Below, piece after piece: positions 7,928 to 13,675 of a stretch of 35,900 bases of DNA (positions within the stretch are counted from its first letter, which is position 1; each line of letters starts with the position of its first letter). The notes under the pieces are model-generated. The model was not told the origin of the DNA. It did not search any database and was given only the letters and a program-made list of their open reading frames with translations. The stretch comes from Moraxella lacunata (GTDB lineage Bacteria; Pseudomonadota; Gammaproteobacteria; Pseudomonadales; Moraxellaceae). The stretch covers positions 1-35,900 of the forward strand of contig NZ_MXAN01000046.1 in assembly GCF_002027545.1 (NCBI RefSeq), read 5' to 3'. A program made the translations under genes and the position numbers.

Positions 7928-7956
7928 ATTATAGGGTTTTTTGTTCGGTTTGTCAA
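7928..7956 (-). promoter_or_regulatory. Perfect sigma-70 promoter for the 51-aa ORF
   Basis: On the minus strand TTGACA (7951-7956), a 17-bp spacer and TATAAT (7928-7933) match the consensus exactly. Transcription should start near 7921. Such a strong promoter for a 51-codon gene suggests expression in the lysogen. Confidence 0.85.
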
Positions 7957-7973
7957 GTGTCTTTTGCAGGATT

Positions 7974-8702
7974 TTAGGCAATAAACCGATTTTGCAATGC
8001 GGTAATGCACCGCTCGGATATTTCTAGGCGGTGTTTTAATTCTTGCAGGTGGTCTAATGCACCGCCAAAATACGCCATCATCTGTGATAGCTCATCTTGT
8101 GCCTTGCGGTTTTGATGGGCGTTGTCGGCTAGAATGTTTTGCACAAAGGCAATATTCAAAGCAGGGGCGAACTCAAAACTCTCAATAAACGCCATTGCAC
8201 TATCAAAATCGCTTGCCAAAATATCTTTATAACTTTTCTTTTTGAATTTGTCATAAAGAGCGTTATAAATGGTCTGATAGTGTACACCATTGTGTAAGCA
8301 TTTTTGTTTAATGGCTTTTTGGATTTGATAGCATTGCTCATCAGAGAGTTTGGGGGTTTCAAGGCAAGGTATCGCCCCAGTATTAAGTGCATCAAAGGCA
8401 CGGATAACCATTAAGCTAAATTTAGGGCTAATCCACATCGCATAGCGATAGACCAGTTCACGGCAGACAAATGTACCGCCTTTTTTACCTTCGGTTGTTG
8501 TGTATGCGATACTCATCAAATTTGATGAGTTTGATTTTTCAAGCTCAATTTCTTTGATAAGTTCTTGCGTTTCAGCATTACGCAAAAAGTTTGATGGCTG
8601 ATGTTTGCTTGCACCACCACTTACTTTATGAAGGTCATTGAGAGAGAAAAAGCCGTTTTTGTCTTGGCTGATGGTGTGATTTGAGATGACTAGATGTGTC
8701 AT
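7974..8702 (-). CDS. KilA-N domain protein with ORF6C-like C-terminus (antirepressor-like)
   Basis: A 242-aa protein. Residues about 1-110 form a KilA-N DNA-binding domain, with the motif NGFFSLNDLHKVSGGASKHQPSNFLRN, then the GGTFVCRELVYRYAMWISPKFSLMVIRAFD core. Residues about 120-180 resemble ORF6C (LSDEQCYQIQKAI ... YKDILASDFDSAMAFIESF), a domain of phage antirepressors. The tail to 242 is helical. AAAGGT lies upstream of the start, and a 240-nt leader precedes it. It stands apart from the cI/cro region between the late head module and hicAB. By family analogy it may inactivate a repressor or modulate host transcription; that role is inferred. Confidence 0.85.
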   Translation of the reverse strand: MTHLVISNHTISQDKNGFFSLNDLHKVSGGASKHQPSNFLRNAETQELIKEIELEKSNSSNLMSIAYTTTEGKKGGTFVCRELVYRYAMWISPKFSLMVIRAFDALNTGAIPCLETPKLSDEQCYQIQKAIKQKCLHNGVHYQTIYNALYDKFKKKSYKDILASDFDSAMAFIESFEFAPALNIAFVQNILADNAHQNRKAQDELSQMMAYFGGALDHLQELKHRLEISERCITALQNRFIA

Positions 8703-8944
8703 AGTGATACCTTTATGTTTAGTTAGTGAATGTTACCCAATAGGGTAACGGGTCTCAACTACCGCATAAAGACGGCTGGGGCTATTTCCTTTGCAGGTGT
8801 TTTATTTACCCCTATCAACCCGTCATAAGACGAATTTTGTTTTGATTGTGAGTGTTCCGAAAATTCTCGGTTCACTTTTTGTCAAATTTTAGATACAAAA
8901 AAATCACAATGACGGTGTGAGTTTTCCGCTTTATGTTTAGTAGT
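8703..8944 (-). promoter_or_regulatory. Long structured 5' leader of the KilA-N gene
   Basis: No ORF is supported here. The predicted start near 8944 gives a ~240-nt leader. Close to the start codon is a perfect hairpin, GTTACCC-AATA-GGGTAAC (8732-8749). Upstream on the minus strand, segments reading ACGGGT and GATAGGGGTAA are complementary to the ACCCGT and TTACCCTATT portions beside that hairpin, so alternative folds are possible. C4-type antisense control of phage antirepressors is a precedent; homology is not established. Confidence 0.45.
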
Positions 8945-8950
8945 GGGCAT

Positions 8951-8979
8951 ATCATAGCCCATCATTCGCCATTTGTCAA
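8951..8979 (-). promoter_or_regulatory. Promoter for the KilA-N gene
   Basis: On the minus strand TTGACA (8974-8979), a 17-bp spacer and TATGAT (8951-8956) give a near-consensus promoter pointing at the KilA-N leader. It is back to back with the hicAB promoter about 35 bp away. Confidence 0.8.
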
Positions 8980-8999
8980 GTAAAAATATTTTTAAAAAT

Positions 9000-9039
9000 A
9001 AGACAAATTTGTCTTGATAATAAGACAAATTTGTCTTAT
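9000..9039. promoter_or_regulatory. Double palindromic operator of hicAB
   Basis: Two copies of the palindrome AAGACAAATTTGTCTT lie at 9000-9015 and 9022-9037, 22 bp apart centre to centre. The second extends to a perfect 20-bp palindrome. They cover the -35 and spacer/-10 of the hicAB promoter, as expected for autoregulation by HicB or the HicAB complex. Confidence 0.8.
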
Positions 9040-9042
9040 AAT
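9014..9042 (+). promoter_or_regulatory. hicAB promoter
   Basis: TTGATA (9014-9019), 17-bp spacer, TATAAT (9037-9042). The elements interlock with the two operator palindromes, so bound repressor would exclude RNA polymerase. Confidence 0.8.
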
Positions 9043-9074
9043 AGCACCCATACACAACAACCAAAGGGCTTTTT

Positions 9075-9257
9075 ATGAAGTATTCAGAATTTCAAAGGTG
9101 GCTTGTTGCACAAGGGGCAACAGTAAACAAGCAAGGCGGTAAAGGCTCACATCGCAAAGTTACCCTAAATGGCAAAACCACCACTTTCCCTTATCACGGT
9201 AGCAAAGAGATTGGGGAAGGACTTAGAAAGAAAATTCTAAAAGACTTGGATTTATAA
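9075..9257 (+). CDS. HicA toxin (mRNA interferase)
   Basis: A 60-aa double-stranded-RNA-binding-fold toxin that cleaves mRNA when free of HicB. The family pattern is clear: N-terminal KYSEFQRWLVAQGATV, the catalytic histidine in GGKGSHRKV (H26), and the closing GSKEIGEGLRKKILKDLDL. Full family length. The gene is first in a two-gene operon behind a double operator; AAAGGG lies upstream of the start. hicB follows after 64 nt, longer than the usual overlap. The small intergenic stretch contains a possible weak hairpin but no separate promoter that I can support. Confidence 0.93.
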   Translation: MKYSEFQRWLVAQGATVNKQGGKGSHRKVTLNGKTTTFPYHGSKEIGEGLRKKILKDLDL

Positions 9258-9321
9258 GGTTGGGGGAAAATCCCCAACTTTCCTAAACTGTGTAAAAAGC
9301 CCAATTGATAAGGAAAATTTT

Positions 9322-9735
9322 ATGTATTACCCAGCAACTTTAACACCCGACAACAACGACACTTTTTTGGTAGAATTTCGTGATATACCAGAAGCGGTTG
9401 GCGTGGGCGAAACTGTTGATGAAGCCTACCAATCCGCCCTTGACGGCTTAGAGACGGCATTTAGTATCTATATGGACGAACGTCATCCAATCCCCGCTCC
9501 AAGCGAGCTACAAGACGGTGAACACGCTATCTATTTGCCCGTATCAGTGCAAACCAAACTTGCCCTGTATCACGAAATGCTCTCACAAGGCATTACCAAA
9601 GCTGAGCTTGCTCGCCGTCTGTCGGTCAATCAAAAGCAAGTGGATAGACTGTGGGACTTGAGTCATTCTAGTAAATTAGAAATGCTTGAAAAGGCGTTTA
9701 GTGTGATTGGCAAACGCTTGCAGTTGGCAATTTAA
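9322..9735 (+). CDS. HicB antitoxin
   Basis: A 137-aa antitoxin that binds HicA and represses the operon. Residues 1-60 form the RNase H-like HicB fold (MYYPATLTPDNNDTFLVEFRDIPEAVGVGETVDEAYQSALDGL). Residues about 85-137 hold an HTH DNA-binding domain (MLSQGITKAELARRLSVNQKQVDRLWDLSHSSKLEMLEKAFSVIGKRL) rather than an RHH. The palindromic operators upstream are its probable targets. AAGGAAAATTTT precedes the start, and a strong terminator ends the operon. Intact; it probably stabilises the prophage or acts in phage defence. Confidence 0.93.
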   Translation: MYYPATLTPDNNDTFLVEFRDIPEAVGVGETVDEAYQSALDGLETAFSIYMDERHPIPAPSELQDGEHAIYLPVSVQTKLALYHEMLSQGITKAELARRLSVNQKQVDRLWDLSHSSKLEMLEKAFSVIGKRLQLAI

Positions 9736-9737
9736 CA

Positions 9738-9759
9738 AAAACGGTCGTTTGACCGTTTT
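9738..9759 (+). terminator. hicAB terminator
   Basis: Perfect 9-bp stem (AAAACGGTC / GACCGTTTT) with a GTTT loop and a U-run, three bases after the hicB stop codon. Confidence 0.9.
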
Positions 9760-9790
9760 TTTGTGGCTTATTCCCCATACCTTGTCAATA

Positions 9791-9823
9791 AAAAAATCCG
9801 CCCAAATAATGAGCGGATTTTTT
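9791..9823. terminator. Bidirectional terminator at the left edge of peptide module A
   Basis: An 11-bp perfect inverted repeat (AAAAAATCCGC / GCGGATTTTTT) with an 11-nt loop. On the minus strand it would terminate antisense transcripts from module A, and it sits just before the module's sense promoter. Module B has an equivalent terminator at 19213. Confidence 0.8.
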
Positions 9824-9825
9824 AA

Positions 9826-9862
9826 ATTATATATTGACATAGTATCTAAGTCAATATATAAT
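9826..9862. promoter_or_regulatory. Consensus promoter of peptide module A inside a 13-bp inverted repeat
   Basis: On the plus strand TTGACA (9834-9839), a 17-bp spacer and TATAAT (9857-9862) match the consensus exactly. The whole promoter lies in a perfect inverted repeat (ATTATATATTGAC / GTCAATATATAAT, 11-nt centre). The minus strand therefore also reads TTGACT-17-TATAAT, and the site could bind a dimeric regulator. Confidence 0.85.
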
Positions 9863-9870
9863 AGACACAT

Positions 9871-9934
9871 CAAGTAAGGGCGGTGGCTCGCCCCACTTGG
9901 TAGGTTACCGCTACCGACCTGTGTAAGTGGTAGC
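9871..9934 (+). ncRNA. Structured leader of peptide A (two hairpins)
   Basis: The predicted mRNA begins near 9869. Hairpin 1 has an outer CAAGT/ACTTG and inner GGGCG/CGCCC stem (9871-9899). Hairpin 2 is GCTACC/GGTAGC (9910-9934) with ACCTGTGTAAG in its loop. Module B has the same order of elements with different stem bases and the loop sequence ACCTGTTAAG. Confidence 0.65.
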
Positions 9935-9951
9935 TACAAGGAGTAAAGACG

Positions 9952-10017
9952 ATGAAAACAGTTGTCAAGCTACTAATCGTTTTAGCCCTGTTATTCATTA
10001 GCTTACCAGCTTATTGA
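9952..10017 (+). CDS. Ibs-like 21-aa hydrophobic peptide (putative type I toxin A)
   Basis: This 21-codon ORF has AAGGAG eight bases upstream of ATG. It encodes a short basic start (MKTVVK), a Leu/Ile/Val/Ala-rich membrane segment and the ending ISLPAY. A second copy at 19007-19072 shares 12 of 21 residues, including VKLLIV and SLPAY, while most shared residues use different codons, which argues for selection on the peptide. The C-terminal IS..AY pattern resembles E. coli Ibs toxins as I remember them. Such peptides insert in the inner membrane and are silenced by antisense RNA. The 67-aa gene follows after 115 nt. Toxicity is inferred. Confidence 0.7.
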   Translation: MKTVVKLLIVLALLFISLPAY

Positions 10018-10031
10018 TAGCAGTACCTAAG

Positions 10032-10090
10032 GATAACGCCAAAAGCATTATCTAGGGTAGGGTTAAGGGAAACCTTAGCCCACTCCTTAC
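10032..10090 (+). ncRNA. 3' UTR of peptide A with anti-Shine-Dalgarno segment
   Basis: After the stop codon come a stem (GATAA..GC / GC..TTATC, loop CAAAA, 10032-10052) and a GAAA-capped stem (GGGTTAAGG / CCTTAGCCC, 10060-10081). Next is ACTCCTT (10082-10088), which is exactly complementary to AAGGAGT at the peptide's ribosome binding site (9938-9944). Long-range pairing could block translation, as in hok-type mRNAs. Module B has corresponding parts. Confidence 0.6.
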
Positions 10091-10095
10091 CTAAT

Positions 10096-10123
10096 ATTAT
10101 GCCATCATTTTTACAAAAATCAA
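10096..10123 (-). promoter_or_regulatory. Candidate antisense promoter of module A
   Basis: On the minus strand TTGATT (10118-10123), a 16-bp spacer and CATAAT (10096-10101), or TAATAT at spacing 18. Transcription would run back across the 3' UTR, peptide and leader to the terminator at 9791. It is a moderate match; the equivalent position in module B carries TTGACA-17-TAATAT. Confidence 0.4.
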
Positions 10124-10132
10124 GGGGTCTGT

Positions 10133-10336
10133 ATGAAAACTTCAAACGCTCAATTAAATGCCATCAAAAAAAACACCAATAAAGCCCTAGAAGATGTGCG
10201 AGTGCTACTAGGTCAATACGACACAGAAGCCTATGAAGCCCTACAAAAAATCAAAGCCCACCACAACGGCAACCGTGCAGGGGCGATTAAACAGGCGATT
10301 ATTGAGTACGCCAAACGCTTAGAACAAGAGGCTTGA
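10133..10336 (+). CDS. Small RHH-like protein of module A
   Basis: A 67-aa protein with AAGGGG five bases upstream of the start. The second half (YDTEAYEALQKIKAHHNGNRAGAIKQAIIEYAKRLEQ) reads as two helices with the spacing of an Arc/MetJ-like ribbon-helix-helix protein. It aligns loosely with the 66-aa protein of module B: both have a KAL, then D.EA..AL.K, then AxK.A and AK positions. Each lies downstream of a 21-aa hydrophobic peptide, so the two-gene order is conserved between the copies. It could be a regulator of the module, binding the inverted-repeat promoter. Function unknown; fold inferred. Confidence 0.6.
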   Translation: MKTSNAQLNAIKKNTNKALEDVRVLLGQYDTEAYEALQKIKAHHNGNRAGAIKQAIIEYAKRLEQEA

Positions 10337-10837
10337 TTAGCCTCTATTTTCCCTAAATGTTTTTCGCCAATATTCGCCTGCCACATCGTCTGCAATGCTT
10401 AACTCACTAGCCACAGCCCCTGCCACGTTGTCATACACAAGCGTGTGCGATTGGCAAAACGTGGATTTTGAAATCCCTAGCATTTTAGCCTTTTGTGTGT
10501 CTGTCAAAGCACATTGCACCGTATCAATCACAACCGCACGGGCAAGATTTTTGGCGTGTTTTTGGCGTTGGGTCTTTGATTTATAGCCCTGTTCGGCAAG
10601 TTTGACAACTTCGTGATAAAACGCTTCACGCTTGCTGTCATCAACATAGCACGCCACCGCTGATTGCATAAGATTGGGATTGTCGCTAGGGGCGTGCTTA
10701 CTGACATAAACAAGGCAACCGCTAGCGTCCGCCATATCAATCGCACTTAGCGACTTACCAAAGTTATTGCTAAACTCGCTTGTACTTTTTTGGCTCATTA
10801 CCGCACGGACTAAATCTAAATTTGCGTAATCATTCAT
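10337..10837 (-). CDS. Putative phage late regulator / antitermination-type HTH protein
   Basis: A 166-aa protein at the end of the leftward early operon, where lambdoid phages keep gene Q. The N-terminal half is Asp/Ser-rich with a SGCLVYVSKHAPSDNPNLMQSAVACYVDDS segment. The C-terminal half has an HTH-like stretch, LTDTQKAKMLGISKSTFCQSHTLVYDNVAGAV (about residues 111-142). I chose the internal ATG at 10837 because GGAG lies seven bases upstream and it overlaps the preceding stop (TGATG). The Q-like role is inferred from position and the HTH; the sequence is not a clear match to a Q family I know. Confidence 0.5.
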   Translation of the reverse strand: MNDYANLDLVRAVMSQKSTSEFSNNFGKSLSAIDMADASGCLVYVSKHAPSDNPNLMQSAVACYVDDSKREAFYHEVVKLAEQGYKSKTQRQKHAKNLARAVVIDTVQCALTDTQKAKMLGISKSTFCQSHTLVYDNVAGAVASELSIADDVAGEYWRKTFRENRG

Positions 10838-11004
10838 CACAAATCTCTCCATCTCTTTTTTGATTTCTCAAACTCTTGTTGAAATTTGCGACGTTCTTTT
10901 ATCATGTCAAAAAGTAACACCGAACAAATGCAAAAGCTCAAAAACAACGGCAATAACACAAACACCAACACCAAAAAAATTCCCAAACCGTATTGTTCAA
11001 TCAT
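10837..11004 (-). CDS. Small single-pass membrane protein
   Basis: A 55-aa protein starting MIEQYGLG with one strong transmembrane segment (IFLVLVFVLLPLFLSFCIC, about residues 9-27) and a highly charged C-terminal tail (KERRKFQQEFEKSKKRWRDL). It overlaps the preceding methyltransferase-like gene by 8 nt and the following gene by one base, so it is part of the early operon. GGGGA lies six bases upstream of ATG; a longer TTG-initiated frame at 11028 is less likely. The layout resembles small phage inner-membrane effectors, but I do not recognise it. Confidence 0.6.
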   Translation of the reverse strand: MIEQYGLGIFLVLVFVLLPLFLSFCICSVLLFDMIKERRKFQQEFEKSKKRWRDL

Positions 11005-11773
11005 TACTTGTCCCCAAACTCTCCACAATCGCCCATTCTCTATCGGACAATTCCCAATTTATTAAATTGTTTTTGATTTGCAATTCTTTTGTTTGCAGTT
11101 CTTTAGCTTTGTTATCGCCAATCAGCAATCCGCCACCAAATAAACCTTTTTTGTGTGCTTTTTGGCTATCAAGCTGACTAATAAAAACACTCTCATCAGC
11201 CGACACACTAAATTCAATCCCTGCCCTACATAATTTATTTAAATTATTTACCATCAGTATATTGGACGGATATTGATATTTTGGTAACTTTGGTTTTTGT
11301 TGCTCTAATGCTTGTAGGGCATTGTATAGTGTTGGGGCGGTTATTGCTCGCACATCACCACACAAATTAGTAACAAAACAAGTACTTACCACCGCCCCAT
11401 TATCATAAGTGATATTATTTGGGGCAATAATGGCGGTACAATCACGGTTTCGCATTGTGTTAAACACCGTCAAAGAAGGGGTGAACAAAAAGAATTTGAT
11501 ATTATTTGCCAAATAAAAATCAATGATTTTTGACAAAATAGAAAAAGGCGGATTGTCAATCACCACCGTGTTTTCATCATAGTTTTGGGCGTGTGCTTGA
11601 TAATCGCCATCAGGATAAAAAGGGCGTTCTACCGTCAAATCGTCCAAATTTAAAATATATTGGTTTACATAATCTAAAACAATGTCATACACCGCAGGTG
11701 GTGTGAATGTGTCATCGCTCGTAATTCTTTTTTCAAATTTTTGTAGCCATTTATAGTATTCATCGCTATTCAT
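10997..11773 (-). CDS. Adenine methyltransferase-like protein (DNPPFS motif)
   Basis: A 258-aa protein with the N6-adenine/amino-methyltransferase active-site motif VVIDNPPFS (about residues 70-78). It is preceded by DDTFTPPAVYDIVLDYV near residue 20, a pattern of phage methyltransferases that begin 'D.f.TP..vy'. The usual SAM-binding FxGxG loop is not visible, so the fold may be reduced or it may use another substrate, as in EcoRI-methylase-like phage proteins. GGGAG lies upstream of the start, which overlaps the stop of the 38-aa microgene (ATGA). In an early operon such a gene often protects phage DNA from restriction. Target unknown. Confidence 0.6.
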   Translation of the reverse strand: MNSDEYYKWLQKFEKRITSDDTFTPPAVYDIVLDYVNQYILNLDDLTVERPFYPDGDYQAHAQNYDENTVVIDNPPFSILSKIIDFYLANNIKFFLFTPSLTVFNTMRNRDCTAIIAPNNITYDNGAVVSTCFVTNLCGDVRAITAPTLYNALQALEQQKPKLPKYQYPSNILMVNNLNKLCRAGIEFSVSADESVFISQLDSQKAHKKGLFGGGLLIGDNKAKELQTKELQIKNNLINWELSDREWAIVESLGTSND

Positions 11774-11886
11774 TTCTCACTCCCATCAAACCACATCAAA
11801 AAAATCAAACAACAAACAGCATGAGCCAAATGTGGCAATCCGCTTTCGCCATCTACCATCTCGCTGCCCACCACGCATTCAATCAT
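11770..11886 (-). CDS. 38-aa microgene resembling the DUF5664 C-terminus
   Basis: An ORF of 38 codons sits between ninB and the methyltransferase-like gene and overlaps both by ATGA, so translation is probably coupled at each end. The sequence GESGLPHLAHAVCCLIFLMWF (about residues 14-34) resembles the closing segment of DUF5664/dATP-dGTP pyrophosphohydrolase-type phage proteins, where an HLAHA motif precedes a hydrophobic stretch. Everything upstream of that motif is missing, so this is either a remnant kept for coupling or an independent small protein. Its frame is open across the entire gap between its neighbours. Confidence 0.6.
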   Translation of the reverse strand: MIECVVGSEMVDGESGLPHLAHAVCCLIFLMWFDGSEK

Positions 11887-12368
11887 CTCGCCCACTCCAA
11901 TTCTTGCGGTGTCGTAATCCCAAACCCATTTGCCACCGCCCATAGTTCAATCTTGGTTAAATACTCGGCAAATTGTTTGGTATTTGCCGTTGTCGTACTG
12001 ATTTTCTTAATCACGCCCATAGCCATGCTCTCATAATGTTTATCATCAATCAGCCCCTTACATTGTCTGATACTCTCCGCCATTTTGGCGTATTCGCCAT
12101 CGTCTCGGGCATAAATGGCGGATAAAAACAAGCGTTTAAAATAACAATGCCACCACTCGTCATCTTGCCCATTTTGGCTTTCTAATTCGTGAAGCCAGCT
12201 CCAATACAGACGATTTTGTGCCAAGCTTCTTGCCTTATCGTCATCAATGCCAATCGTTACCACGACATTATGCGGTGTGCCCTTGCTATCCGCTACGGCT
12301 TCTTGAATGGCACGAAAACAGTTACCTGCGACTTCGGGACTGATAAGACGGTAAGACTGGTTTTTCAT
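11883..12368 (-). CDS. ninB: NinB-like recombination protein
   Basis: A 161-aa protein of the NinB family (lambda Orf), which helps load recombinases on SSB-coated DNA. Typical features are DDDKARSLAQNRLYWSWLHEL (about residues 42-62), a WWHCYFKRLFL block, and the C-terminal YLTKIELWAVANGFGITTP. Length matches lambda NinB (about 145). The start has no good ribosome binding site but overlaps the preceding stop by ATGA, so it depends on coupling. Fits with the RuvC-like and HNH genes upstream in the same operon. Confidence 0.85.
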   Translation of the reverse strand: MKNQSYRLISPEVAGNCFRAIQEAVADSKGTPHNVVVTIGIDDDKARSLAQNRLYWSWLHELESQNGQDDEWWHCYFKRLFLSAIYARDDGEYAKMAESIRQCKGLIDDKHYESMAMGVIKKISTTTANTKQFAEYLTKIELWAVANGFGITTPQELEWAR

Positions 12369-12655
12369 AAGAAAATTTTATATAGCATATGAAGTGAACA
12401 AAGAATTAAAACAATACACACATCTGAAAAACCCAAAGTTACTTTTTCTGCTGTTGTAAATTTCTTATAGACACTAAAATCCGAATAGCTAGGATTACAT
12501 AAAATACGCCCAATCATTAACCCAAAGTTTAAAATTAATAACATCTCAATATAATTCAAACTAGGAAAAGCAAATAGTCCACTCATATCTTGATAAGCCA
12601 AATAAATCAAATAGGTTTTGATTAAATAACAAATAATCCAAAAAATAATCATCAT
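12365..12655 (-). CDS. Hypothetical multi-pass membrane protein
   Basis: A 96-aa hydrophobic protein with about three predicted membrane segments (residues ~3-20, ~33-55 and ~76-94), the last ending CSLHMLYKIFL. It is AT-rich compared with the genes around it, which hints at recent acquisition. It starts with two ATG codons in a row; AAAGGCG lies upstream. Its stop overlaps the ninB start. I do not recognise the family. Phage membrane proteins at this position may act in exclusion, but nothing in the sequence shows this. Confidence 0.55.
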   Translation of the reverse strand: MMIIFWIICYLIKTYLIYLAYQDMSGLFAFPSLNYIEMLLILNFGLMIGRILCNPSYSDFSVYKKFTTAEKVTLGFSDVCIVLILCSLHMLYKIFL

Positions 12656-12666
12656 AACAAACGCCT

Positions 12667-12942
12667 TTAAAATAAATTCTCAGTTGGGTTATCCTGCTCA
12701 TTTAACACAGAATTAACAAATTCAAGTTTCCCCAAAAACCACGCCTTTGCCTTGCCCCTATCCATCTCTTGATACTGGTCAAGCCACACATGGCAGGTAT
12801 GACAAAGGGGAATGGTGTACTCATCATCTGCCTTAATCCCCATGCCCTTACCAAACTCGCCCCAATTAGCGTGGCACGCTTGGGACGGGGTGCTTTGGCA
12901 ACGGACACAGGGCAGGGTACGGATTTGGGTAAGTCGGTTCAT
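12667..12942 (-). CDS. HNH-like zinc-binding nuclease family protein
   Basis: A 91-aa protein with a Cys-x2-Cys knuckle (LPCVRCQS, about residues 10-17), an ACHANWGEFGKGMGIKADDEY segment and a second knuckle LCHTCHVWLDQYQEMDRG. This layout is typical of small phage HNH-type proteins near nin genes (DUF968/DUF1364-like), which may process recombination or replication intermediates. The start at MNRLTQ overlaps the upstream stop by ATGA; the longer frame to 12987 lacks this. Four Cys and two His are present, so a zinc site is likely. Confidence 0.65.
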   Translation of the reverse strand: MNRLTQIRTLPCVRCQSTPSQACHANWGEFGKGMGIKADDEYTIPLCHTCHVWLDQYQEMDRGKAKAWFLGKLEFVNSVLNEQDNPTENLF

Positions 12943-13253
12943 TTGCCACCCAACAATCGCTGGTGCTCTTTTAAAAGCTCGCTCCACACAACGGCGGTGT
13001 GTCTGTCGTTAATAACAGCACTTGCTACATCTTGTCGGTCACACACCACCCTAAAATACTTCTTAACTTGGTCGGGATAGTGAACTGTTTCTACCCAGTC
13101 CATGGCATCATCTACCGAGCGACACTCTTTAAATTTGCCTTCGCCATAATTGCATAAGCCATTTTCAAAAATGGTGTAAGTGATGAATGTACTTTGGCTG
13201 ATGCGTTTGCCGTCTTTGTTTGCCCACAAAATAGGCGGTATTTCAAATTTCAT
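12939..13253 (-). CDS. Hypothetical early phage protein
   Basis: A 104-aa protein starting MKFEIPPILWANKDGKRISQSTF. It contains two aromatic- and charge-rich segments (DDAMDWVETVHYPDQVKKYFRVV and VVWSELLKEHQRLLGGK). The ATG at 13253 overlaps the RuvC-like gene's stop (ATGA) and has GGGGAAGAG just upstream. I do not recognise a family. Tight coupling on both sides shows it belongs to the recombination/replication operon. Confidence 0.6.
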   Translation of the reverse strand: MKFEIPPILWANKDGKRISQSTFITYTIFENGLCNYGEGKFKECRSVDDAMDWVETVHYPDQVKKYFRVVCDRQDVASAVINDRHTAVVWSELLKEHQRLLGGK

Positions 13254-13675
13254 ACTCTTCCCCAAATCAGCATAACTGCGTCTCTTGCATGTTCACTGGT
13301 GCGTTGTGTCCAACCTGTCATGCGTTTGAATGTTTGGTCGGACAGTTTGGTGTTGTTGTCTTTTGGTGCGATAAGCTCGTAATTGATGTCATGGTATTTG
13401 CAAAACTCTTCCCAAATTTTGCAATCACGCTTGACTGACCCCACGCCTTGCAATTTCTCACGACCGCCTGTTACCCATTTTCTCTTGCGAGCGTCTTCGA
13501 TAAACACGGTGATTTCATACTCCTGAGTGCTACGTTTGGCACTTAGGGCAGTCTTTCTGACTTCTTCCATCGCTTCAATGATTGATAACGTTTTGGCTTG
13601 TCTTAGCGTGCCGTTTAGCGAGAGTGCAAAGCCTGTTTTGTCCCCTGCGTCTATGCCGATTAGGATTTTATTCAT
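13250..13675 (-). CDS. RuvC-like Holliday junction resolvase
   Basis: A 141-aa RNase H-fold nuclease. The acidic residues expected of the RuvC family are visible: D9 in ILIGIDAGDKTGFAL, E in VFIEDARKRKW (about residue 60) and D in SEHARDAVMLIWG (about residue 132). Phage RuvC-like enzymes resolve branched DNA formed in replication and packaging. The length is slightly short of cellular RuvC (~170), as is common for phage versions. It overlaps both neighbours by 4 nt (ATGA). Confidence 0.8.
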   Translation of the reverse strand: MNKILIGIDAGDKTGFALSLNGTLRQAKTLSIIEAMEEVRKTALSAKRSTQEYEITVFIEDARKRKWVTGGREKLQGVGSVKRDCKIWEEFCKYHDINYELIAPKDNNTKLSDQTFKRMTGWTQRTSEHARDAVMLIWGRV

